Origin: Erythrobacter sp. UBA3075
Lineage (GTDB): Bacteria; Pseudomonadota; Alphaproteobacteria; Sphingomonadales; Sphingomonadaceae
Direction: 5' to 3'
Length of the DNA: 5,599 nt
NCBI GenBank assembly: GCA_002367375.1
Contig: DFBR01000194.1
Coordinates: 803-6,401, forward strand
Of the stretch, positions 1-5,103 are shown piece after piece. Under the pieces are notes generated by a model. That model was not told where the DNA came from. It ran no database searches and was given only the letters and a program-made list of their open reading frames with translations. The stretch's first letter is position 1. Every line of letters starts with the position of its first letter. Both the position numbers and the translations under genes were made by a program.

Positions 1-305
1 GGCAGCTGGGCTGCATTGATAACGAGGAAATCGAGCTTTTCCCACCGTTCTGCAATGGCTTGGGCCAATCTGCCGATCGATTCGCCATCGGTCAGATCGA
101 GCGGAGCAATTGTGGCGTTGCCGCCAGCTGCGTGGATGCGATCCTCGACCGCTTCCAGATCGCGCACCTTGCGCCCCGTTATCACCACATGCGCACCTCT
201 GGCAGCGAGAGCCACCGCCGTCGCCGCGCCAATGCCGCGACTTGACCCGGTGACGAGTGCATACTTGCCGGCCAGAGACCTTGTGTCGGGTGCGGCTTCG
301 GTCAT
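1..305 (-). CDS. Short-chain dehydrogenase/reductase, N-terminal part (runs off left edge)
   Basis: About 101 N-terminal residues are visible of a protein that would normally be about 240-250 residues; the rest lies left of the window. The Rossmann cofactor motif TGSSRGIG is at residues 19-26. An Arg at 45, just after the second beta strand (sequence TGRK), suggests NADP(H) preference. The adenine-contacting acidic residue is in PLDLTD (Asp70), and the NAA motif is at 97-99. The catalytic Ser-Tyr-Lys residues would lie beyond the edge, so activity cannot be confirmed and the substrate is unknown. The ATG overlaps the purF stop codon by one base (TAATG). An AGGA Shine-Dalgarno sequence sits inside the purF end (312-315, 6 nt from the start), which fixes this start. 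The gene is almost certainly co-transcribed and translationally coupled with purF. A role linked to purine synthesis is not implied by the sequence. Confidence 0.9.
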   Translation of the reverse strand, partial: MTEAAPDTRSLAGKYALVTGSSRGIGAATAVALAARGAHVVITGRKVRDLEAVEDRIHAAGGNATIAPLDLTDGESIGRLAQAIAERWEKLDFLVINAAQL

Positions 306-315
306 TAGGCGTCCT
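305..315 (-). promoter_or_regulatory. purF-SDR stop/start overlap with internal Shine-Dalgarno
   Basis: On the minus strand the sequence reads AGGACGCCTAATG. The purF stop TAA (307-305) shares its last A with the SDR start ATG (305-303). AGGA at 315-312 is 6 nt before the ATG. This arrangement is typical of translational coupling by terminating and re-initiating ribosomes. Confidence 0.75.
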
Positions 316-1798
316 GGCTGACGGGGAGGGAAAGCTGCGTTTCGCCCTGCGACCGCGTGGTGAGGTCCGTCAGCGGCGTGGGATATTCGCCGGTAAAGCA
401 GGCGTCGCAATATTGCGGGCAGGCATTGTCGCGTCCGGCCAGACCAACAGCGCGGTACAGACCGTCAATCGACACGAAGGCAAGGCTGTCGGCCTTGATG
501 AATTCGCGCATGGCGGGCAAATCCATCCGACCGGCCAGCAGCTTGGAGCGTTCAGGCGTGTCGACGCCGTAATAACAGCCATTGCCCGTAGGCGGGCTGG
601 CGACGCGGAAGTGCACTTCGGCAGCGCCCGCATCGCGCATGATCTGCACGATCTTCATGCTGGTGGTGCCGCGCACGATGGAATCGTCAATCAGCACGAT
701 GCGCTTGCCTTCGACAATGGAGCGGTTGGCATTGTGCTTGCGCTTCACCCCGGCATGGCGCGCACCATCGCTCGGCTGAATGAAGGTGCGCCCGACATAG
801 TGCGAGCGAATAATGCCCAGTTCAAACGGAATGCCGCTTTCCTGCGCAAAACCGATGGCGGCAGGCACGCCGCTATCGGGCACGGGCACAACCAGATCGG
901 CCTCACATGGCGATTCCTTCGCCAGTTCGATGCCGATATTCTTGCGGCTTTCGTAAACCGAGCGTTCGTTGAAGATCGAATCGGGGCGGCTGAAATAGAC
1001 GTGTTCGAAGATGCACGGGCGCGGGGCGGGATTGCCGAAGGGGCGGTGCGAGCGGACCGTGCCGTCAAAATCCACTTCGATCATTTCGCCCGGATCAACC
1101 TGGCGCACAAATTCCGCGCCGACCACATCGAGCGCGACGGTTTCGCTGGCGAAGACCGTCGCATCGCCGAGCTTGCCCATCACCAGCGGACGGATACCCA
1201 GCGGATCGCGGCAGGCGGCCATGCCGCGCGGCGTCATCACGATCAGCGCATAGGCACCCTCGACCAGCCGCAGCGCATCGACCAGCTTGTCCAGCATGGT
1301 GGGATAGCGGCTTGTGGCGACAAGATGGATGATGACTTCGGTGTCCGAAGTAGACTGGAAGATCGCGCCTTTTTCGACCAGTTCCTGCCGCAGTGCATGG
1401 GCGTTGGAGATATTGCCATTGTGCGCGATCGAAAAGCCGCCACTGGCAAGATCTGCATAAAGCGGCTGCACATTGCGCAGGCCAGCCCCGCCGGTGGTGG
1501 AATAGCGCACATGACCACCCGCCATATGTCCGGGCAGTTCGGTGAGCGATTCGGCGGTCGAGAAATTATCAGCGACATGGCCCAATGCGCGGCGGGTGAA
1601 GAATTCAGCCCCGTCAAAGCTGGAAATGCCAACCGCTTCCTGGCCGCGATGCTGCAGAGCGTGGAGCCCGAGCGCGGTCGTCGCGGCGGCCTCTTCACCG
1701 CCGATAATGCCGAACACGCCGCATTCTTCATGCAGCTTGTCGTCACCTTCTGCACGATGGAAGGAGGCCGCGTCCTGTAAGGGATGGGTCAATTTCAT
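305..1798 (-). CDS. purF: Amidophosphoribosyltransferase (glutamine PRPP amidotransferase)
   Basis: This cytosolic enzyme makes 5-phosphoribosylamine from PRPP and glutamine, the committed first step of purine synthesis. The 497-residue product is full length for the family. After a propeptide of about 25 residues comes CGVFGI, with the Ntn nucleophile Cys26, which would be exposed by processing. Other class II glutaminase motifs are RYSTTG (98-103), HNGN (126-129) and SDTE (151-154). The phosphoribosyltransferase domain carries the PRPP loop VLIDDSIVRGTTS (368-380). Cysteines at 262, 408, 464 and 467 match the four ligands of the [4Fe-4S] cluster in the Bacillus-type enzyme. Propeptide plus cluster ligands place it in the iron-sulfur subfamily, unlike E. 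coli PurF. The ATG at 1798 is the only sensible start before the nucleophile, but its ribosome site is weak. It is preceded by a 150-bp leader with a hairpin, not by cvpA as in many bacteria, and followed by an overlapping SDR gene. Confidence 0.98.
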   Translation of the reverse strand: MKLTHPLQDAASFHRAEGDDKLHEECGVFGIIGGEEAAATTALGLHALQHRGQEAVGISSFDGAEFFTRRALGHVADNFSTAESLTELPGHMAGGHVRYSTTGGAGLRNVQPLYADLASGGFSIAHNGNISNAHALRQELVEKGAIFQSTSDTEVIIHLVATSRYPTMLDKLVDALRLVEGAYALIVMTPRGMAACRDPLGIRPLVMGKLGDATVFASETVALDVVGAEFVRQVDPGEMIEVDFDGTVRSHRPFGNPAPRPCIFEHVYFSRPDSIFNERSVYESRKNIGIELAKESPCEADLVVPVPDSGVPAAIGFAQESGIPFELGIIRSHYVGRTFIQPSDGARHAGVKRKHNANRSIVEGKRIVLIDDSIVRGTTSMKIVQIMRDAGAAEVHFRVASPPTGNGCYYGVDTPERSKLLAGRMDLPAMREFIKADSLAFVSIDGLYRAVGLAGRDNACPQYCDACFTGEYPTPLTDLTTRSQGETQLSLPVSQDA

Positions 1799-1823
1799 GG
1801 ATGTCCGCTATGTGGCCTGCCGC

Positions 1824-1851
1824 CGCACCCCAATGGCGATGTTGGGGTGCG
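1824..1851 (-). repeat. Perfect 10-bp inverted repeat (hairpin) in the purF leader
   Basis: CGCACCCCAA (1824-1833) and TTGGGGTGCG (1842-1851) are exact reverse complements separated by an 8-nt loop, so a stable GC-rich stem-loop can form. It lies 25 nt upstream of the purF ATG, between tRNA-Pro and purF. No run of T follows on either strand, so it is not a classical intrinsic terminator. It could slow read-through from the tRNA, affect purF mRNA stability or translation, or be a dispersed REP-like element. The function is unknown. Confidence 0.7.
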
Positions 1852-1858
1852 ATTACAA

Positions 1859-1884
1859 GGGCAGGTTGCGGGTTGTGGGCAGGT
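1859..1884. repeat. Short direct repeat, 18-bp period, in the tRNA-purF spacer
   Basis: GGGCAGGT occurs at 1859-1866 and again at 1877-1884, exactly 18 bp apart, with similar G/T-rich sequence between (TGCGGGTTGT). It lies upstream of the hairpin in the direction of purF transcription, where a promoter or operator might be. No convincing -35/-10 pair for purF was found in 1852-1948. An 8-mer repeated this closely could be chance. Confidence 0.35.
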
Positions 1885-1948
1885 GCTTTGCACGTCCTGA
1901 CGCAATTCGCGCGTCACCATGGATGGGTTAGCTAGTAATGTGGAAAAT

Positions 1949-2025
1949 TGGTCGGGGAGAGAGGATTCGAACCTCCGGCCCCTGCCTCCCGAAGACAGTG
2001 CTCTACCAGGCTGAGCTACTCCCCG
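1949..2025 (-). tRNA. tRNA-Pro, anticodon CGG
   Basis: This 77-nt tRNA decodes proline CCG codons. All arms can be drawn: acceptor stem CGGGGAG/CTCCCCG; D-arm GCTC/GAGC; anticodon stem CTGTC/GGCAG with loop TTCGGGA; 5-nt variable loop; T-arm with loop TTCGAAT. The anticodon CGG is at 1991-1989. C1-G72 pairing, discriminator A73 (1952) and G35/G36 in the anticodon match bacterial proline identity elements. The 3' CCA is encoded in the DNA (1951-1949). No hairpin plus T-run follows, only an AT-rich stretch (ATTTTCC), so termination is unclear and some read-through toward purF is possible. Confidence 0.97.
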
Positions 2026-2070
2026 ACCGGAACCCATGCGAAGCGCGTTGCTCCGCGAGGCAGAGGCGGC

Positions 2071-2099
2071 CCTATACGGACCGTCCCCACCTCTGGCAA
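2071..2099 (-). promoter_or_regulatory. Likely promoter of tRNA-Pro
   Basis: On the minus strand a -35-like TTGCCA (2099-2094) is followed after exactly 17 bp by a -10-like TATAGG (2076-2071). Transcription would start near 2064, about 39 nt before the mature tRNA 5' end. The G/C-rich stretch after the -10 (GGCCGCC) resembles the discriminator of stable-RNA promoters under stringent control. The assignment is by motif and spacing only. Confidence 0.55.
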
Positions 2100-2198
2100 G
2101 GAGGCTTTTACGCGATCACAAGTGCGCTGCGGCCATTGCAGACAGCGGGCCACGCTGCCATCAGGCTGGGCATGTGAACCTCTGGGGATAGTTCGACA

Positions 2199-3194
2199 AT
2201 GCGGGTTCTGATTACTGGTGCAGCAGGTTTCATCGGTGCGGCCTTGTCCGAGTATTTGCTGGCGCGCGGCGACGCCGTGATCGGCATCGACAATTGTAAC
2301 GATTATTACGATCCTGCCCTCAAGCACGCCCGCCTCGCCAGAGTGCGCGAGGGGGGAGGGGACTTCACTTTCCATCAGCTCGATTTTGCTGACATGGCTG
2401 CGCTCACCGCTGCGCTTGAAGGCGAGCAATTCGACGCCATCGTCCATCTCGGCGCGCAGGCCGGGGTGCGCTATTCGCTGGAGAACCCCGCCGCCTATAT
2501 TCAGTCCAATCTGGTCGGCCACGCCAATATGCTGGAAATCGCACGCCACCGCGAAGTGGCGCATATGGTCTATGCCAGTTCCAGTTCGGTCTATGGCGGC
2601 AATGACAAGCTGCCGTTCAGCGTGGACGACCGCGCCGATCATCCCGTCAGCCTTTATGCCGCGACCAAGCGCGCGGATGAGATGTTGAGCGAGAGCTACG
2701 CCCATCTCTATCGCATCCCGCTCACCGGCCTGCGCTTCTTCACTGTCTATGGCCCGTGGGGGCGCCCTGACATGGCGATGTGGATTTTCACCGGCAAGAT
2801 CCTGCGCGCAGAGCCGATACCGGTGTTCAACAAGGGTGAGATGTGGCGCGATTTCACTTTCATCGATGATATTATTGCGGGCGTTGTCGCTGCGCTTGAT
2901 TCCCCACCGGCGGATGATGGCGCGGTGAAGGCAGGCGGATCAGCGAAGCCGCATGCGCTGTATAATATCGGCAATCACCGCTCGGAAAAGCTGATGCGCG
3001 TGATCGAATTGCTGGAGGAGGTTTGCGGCCAGAAAGCGCAGATCGACTGGCAACCGATGCAAAAGGGCGATGTGACGCGCACCTATGCCGATATCGAGGC
3101 GATCCAGCGCGACCTTGGATATCAGCCGACCACTTCAATCGACGAAGGCGTGCCGCGCTTCGTCGCGTGGTTCAGGGACTATCACAAGCTCTAA
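2199..3194 (+). CDS. UDP-glucuronate 4-epimerase (NAD-dependent, extended SDR)
   Basis: The 331-residue protein belongs to the NAD-dependent epimerase/dehydratase family. The NAD-binding motif GAAGFIG is at residues 7-13, with Asp31 (GIDN) at the end of strand 2 for NAD(H) preference. SSSS is at 127-130, and the catalytic pair is Tyr153/Lys157 (YAATK). NDYYDPALK (34-42), GVRYSLENP (89-97), RFFTVYGPWGRPDMA (179-193) and RDFTFIDDI (217-225) are hallmarks of UDP-glucuronate 4-epimerases rather than GalE or dTDP-glucose dehydratases. The reaction interconverts UDP-glucuronate and UDP-galacturonate in the cytosol, supplying galacturonate for lipopolysaccharide, exopolysaccharide or glycosphingolipid. 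The ATG at 2199 is preceded by GGGGA (2184-2188) at 10-nt spacing, and the Rossmann motif begins at once, so the start is secure. Its TAA overlaps the end of the convergent sulfotransferase-like gene. No glycosyltransferase genes are in view, so the receiving polymer is unknown. Confidence 0.93.
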   Translation: MRVLITGAAGFIGAALSEYLLARGDAVIGIDNCNDYYDPALKHARLARVREGGGDFTFHQLDFADMAALTAALEGEQFDAIVHLGAQAGVRYSLENPAAYIQSNLVGHANMLEIARHREVAHMVYASSSSVYGGNDKLPFSVDDRADHPVSLYAATKRADEMLSESYAHLYRIPLTGLRFFTVYGPWGRPDMAMWIFTGKILRAEPIPVFNKGEMWRDFTFIDDIIAGVVAALDSPPADDGAVKAGGSAKPHALYNIGNHRSEKLMRVIELLEEVCGQKAQIDWQPMQKGDVTRTYADIEAIQRDLGYQPTTSIDEGVPRFVAWFRDYHKL

Positions 3195-3937
3195 ACAATG
3201 CAGGCTGCGGCCAGCTTGCGATCGATTTCCTGCAAAGCTGGGTCGGAAACGACGACAGGTTCCTTGGTGGTCGTGACACCGCCGTGGGTGACGATCAGCT
3301 CACTTGATGGCCGTCCGGTCAGCCGTGATTTCAGTTCACCGCGCCAGTCGCTGGATGTGCGGCGCGGCGGTAAACGAGCAGAGCCGGGATTGCGGGTGAG
3401 ACCAAGTGCCTTGGCAAGCGCGCCCAGCATCGGCTCCGGATCCTTTGCCCCGCGTACCACATCGACAATGGTGTATTGCCCTATGGCGCTTTCGTAGAAT
3501 TGCCGAATGACCTCTGCGACTGTGCGGCCGTCATCATAATAGCGATCTGTGCTGTCCGCGACGGCGTCTGCTGCCACATCGGGTGCGGAATAGCGGCGGT
3601 AGCTCGCCATCTGGTCCGCCAGCGGTCGGACAGGAGTGACCACTTCGACCCTCCTGTCGCCAGCGATCTCTTGCAGATGGTCTTGTAGGCTGCCTTCGAA
3701 TGGCAATTCATGCGTTTTGACGATGAAATTGTGCCGCATTGTACTGGCAGGTGACCAATCGCCCTGATCGGGCTGAATCCGGTCAAGATTGTAATACAGC
3801 GTCTCGGCGCTTTCCCAGATATTGGGGCGCCACGAAAACTCGCGGAAATTCAGGCGCAGCAGGTCGATCAGGAAATGCGTGCCACTGCGGGGCAGCGAGC
3901 AGACCACGACCACTACGCCGCCTGTTTTGTCGGTCAT
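3191..3937 (-). CDS. Sulfotransferase-like P-loop protein
   Basis: This predicted 248-residue soluble protein has the layout of PAPS-dependent sulfotransferases. After a hydrophobic strand (VVVVV, residues 8-12) comes the phosphate-binding loop LPRSGTHF (15-22), matching the 5'-phosphosulfate loop PRSGT. IVKTHELPF (72-80) resembles the conserved KTH segment. VEVVTPVRPLADQMASYRR (97-115) fits the 3'-phosphate-binding strand and helix, with candidate ligands Arg104 and Ser112. The acceptor is unknown; a surface glycan is possible given the adjacent epimerase. The frame stays open upstream to a TTG at 4036, but the ATG at 3937 is preferred. It has AGGCGG about 8 nt upstream, puts the P-loop near the N terminus as is usual, and leaves room for divergent promoters with thyA. 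The C-terminal half has no motif I recognise, so the family call is moderately sure and the substrate is not inferable. Confidence 0.75.
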   Translation of the reverse strand: MTDKTGGVVVVVCSLPRSGTHFLIDLLRLNFREFSWRPNIWESAETLYYNLDRIQPDQGDWSPASTMRHNFIVKTHELPFEGSLQDHLQEIAGDRRVEVVTPVRPLADQMASYRRYSAPDVAADAVADSTDRYYDDGRTVAEVIRQFYESAIGQYTIVDVVRGAKDPEPMLGALAKALGLTRNPGSARLPPRRTSSDWRGELKSRLTGRPSSELIVTHGGVTTTKEPVVVSDPALQEIDRKLAAACIV

Positions 3938-4042
3938 CACAACTACCGCCTTTTGCCAATCTGGCAGCGCGCTAACAGAGCGCCTGCGAGCGGGCAAGCT
4001 ACGCCACTGGCGCCTGTGTTCCGGCAGTGATAGCAAGGCGGC
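3938..4042. promoter_or_regulatory. Divergent intergenic region between the sulfotransferase-like gene and thyA
   Basis: These 105 bp must hold the start signals of both divergent genes if the ATG at 3937 is the true start. Short inverted repeats are present: TGCCA/TGGCA (3954-3958/3962-3966), GCGCT/AGCGC (3969-3973/3979-3983) and CGCCA/TGGCG around 4002-4012. No -35/-10 pair is convincing on either strand. For thyA, AAGG at 4035-4038 is a plausible, closely spaced ribosome site. The repeats are short and may be chance in GC-rich DNA. Confidence 0.4.
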
Positions 4043-4999
4043 ATGAGTGATTCAGCGCGCCATCAAGAATGGCAATATCTCGATCTGATGCGCCGCATCT
4101 GGGAACATGGTGACCAGCGGATGGACCGCACAGGCGTGGGTACGCGGTCTGTTTTCGGGACCATGCTGCGCTTTGACCTTGCTGATGACCGCGTGCCGCT
4201 GCTCACCACCAAGCGCGTCTACTGGAAAGCCGCCGCGCGCGAGATGCTGTGGTTTCTGACCGGCAATACCAACATTCGCCCGCTGCTGCGCGAAGGCGTG
4301 CGGATCTGGACGGATTGGCCGCTCAAAAAGTATCGGCAAGCGACGGGCGAGGATATTTCGCAAGAGGATTTTGAAACGCGGATTGTCGAGGATTCCGCGT
4401 TCGCGCACAATTGGGGCGATCTTGGCCCGGTTTATGGCAAGCAATGGGTCGATTGGCCGACCTATCAATATGGTGCAGACGGGAAATACGAAAAAGGCCC
4501 CGGCATCAATCAGGTGGCTGAGGTGGTGGAAAGCCTTAAGACCAATCCTGGCGGCCGCCGCCATATTATTGAGGGGTGGAACGTCGCGCAGCTCGACCAG
4601 ATGGCCTTGCCGCCGTGTCACAAAACCTATCAGTTTCACGTTTCCAACTCCGGGCGAGGCGAGGGCGAAGATGCGCGGCTCAATTGCCTGCTTTATCAGC
4701 GCAGCTGCGATGTGGCCCTTGGCCTGCCGTTCAACCTGTTCGGTGCCGCGCTGCTAACGCGGATGGTGGCCGCGCAAACCGATTTGCAGCCCGGCGAGCT
4801 GATCTGGAGCGGCGGCGATACGCATCTCTATCTCAACCACACCGATCTGGTTGAAGCACAGTTGGAGCGGGAACCGGCAGGCGCGCCGCAGCTTGATCTG
4901 CTACGGCGTCCGGAGACGATTTTCGATTACCGTTTTGAGGATTTCGAGGTTCGCGATTACGAACCGCAAGGGGCGCTCAAGGCACCAGTAGCTGTGTGA
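4043..4999 (+). CDS. thyA: Thymidylate synthase (ThyA, folate-dependent)
   Basis: This cytosolic homodimeric enzyme methylates dUMP to dTMP with methylene-tetrahydrofolate, yielding dihydrofolate. Visible landmarks are DRTGVGT (28-34, with phosphate-contacting Arg29), GDTNI-like GNTNI (74-78), GDLGPVYGKQW (125-135), the arginine pair GRRH (171-174), catalytic Cys192 in ALPPCHK, QRSCDV (219-224) and GLPFN (227-231). GGDTHLYLNH (257-266) and the C-terminal APVAV that closes over the active site are also present. At 318 residues it is longer than the 264-residue E. coli form. The extra residues sit mainly at about 93-124, between IWTDW and GDLGP, as in the long Lactobacillus casei type. A further short insert is at about 201-209. 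Start ATG 4043 gives the normal family N terminus. No folA follows, and no T-run terminator is seen after the stop. Confidence 0.98.
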   Translation: MSDSARHQEWQYLDLMRRIWEHGDQRMDRTGVGTRSVFGTMLRFDLADDRVPLLTTKRVYWKAAAREMLWFLTGNTNIRPLLREGVRIWTDWPLKKYRQATGEDISQEDFETRIVEDSAFAHNWGDLGPVYGKQWVDWPTYQYGADGKYEKGPGINQVAEVVESLKTNPGGRRHIIEGWNVAQLDQMALPPCHKTYQFHVSNSGRGEGEDARLNCLLYQRSCDVALGLPFNLFGAALLTRMVAAQTDLQPGELIWSGGDTHLYLNHTDLVEAQLEREPAGAPQLDLLRRPETIFDYRFEDFEVRDYEPQGALKAPVAV

Positions 5000-5022
5000 A
5001 GGCTAGCTGATTGCGCCAGTGA

Positions 5023-5051
5023 TTGACGGTTTCAAACGAAACTAATATAAT
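5023..5051 (+). promoter_or_regulatory. Near-consensus sigma-70-type promoter of the E1 alpha gene
   Basis: TTGACG (5023-5028) and TATAAT (5046-5051) are separated by exactly 17 bp, an almost ideal housekeeping promoter and unusually good for a GC-rich alphaproteobacterium. Transcription should start near 5058, giving a leader of about 46 nt. The spacer contains a small palindrome, GTTTC-AAAC-GAAAC (5029-5042). A second TATAAT at 5062-5067 lacks a matching -35. Confidence 0.75.
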
Positions 5052-5056
5052 TCCGA

Positions 5057-5077
5057 GCGGATATAATATTATTCCGC
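5057..5077. promoter_or_regulatory. Operator-like palindrome at the predicted transcription start
   Basis: GCGGA (5057-5061) and TCCGC (5073-5077) flank the perfect AT-only palindrome ATAATATTAT (5063-5072). A single extra T (5062) breaks what would otherwise be a perfect 20-bp palindrome. A further TTCCG (5051-5055) lies just upstream, facing CGGAT and giving a third half-site. The element covers about +1 to +20 of the predicted transcript, where a bound repressor would block initiation. The regulator is unknown. AT-only sequence makes accidental symmetry easier, but the GC flanks are symmetric too. Confidence 0.5.
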
Positions 5078-5092
5078 CACGCAGGACAGATC

Positions 5093-5097
5093 GGGAG
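5093..5097 (+). promoter_or_regulatory. Ribosome binding site of the E1 alpha gene
   Basis: GGGAG lies 6 nt upstream of the ATG at 5104. It is the clearest Shine-Dalgarno in the window and supports that start. Confidence 0.7.
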
Positions 5098-5103
5098 AGC
5101 AGC

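Noticed and set aside
257..1780. A 507-codon open frame on the plus strand opposite purF, slightly longer than purF itself
   Set aside because: purF has every catalytic and cluster residue in the other direction. The antisense frame gives a His/Arg/Ala-rich product without known motifs, the usual shadow of GC-rich codon bias.
1949..2025. tRNA 3' end as an integration (att) site
   Set aside because: No integrase gene and no second copy of the tRNA 3' end was found in the window; purF follows directly.
2143..2157. CAGCG/CGCTG inverted repeat upstream of the epimerase
   Set aside because: A 5-bp stem in GC-rich sequence is expected by chance, and no promoter signal is associated with it.
2016..2705. 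A 229-codon minus-strand open frame opposite the epimerase start
   Set aside because: It runs through the tRNA promoter region and into the tRNA gene and overlaps the well-supported epimerase. No ribosome site or family resemblance was seen.
3938..4036. N-terminal extension of the sulfotransferase-like protein from a TTG at 4036
   Set aside because: The extension is Arg-rich and unlike the family N terminus, lacks a clear ribosome site and would come within 7 bp of the thyA start. The ATG at 3937 is better placed.
4052..4639. A 195-codon minus-strand open frame inside thyA
   Set aside because: It lies entirely within a full-length thyA with intact catalytic residues, and its product shows no recognisable domain.
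5029..5042. GTTTC-AAAC-GAAAC hairpin as a thyA terminator
   Set aside because: The stem is only 5 bp and AT-leaning, is not followed by a T-run, and sits in the spacer between the -35 and -10 elements of the downstream promoter.
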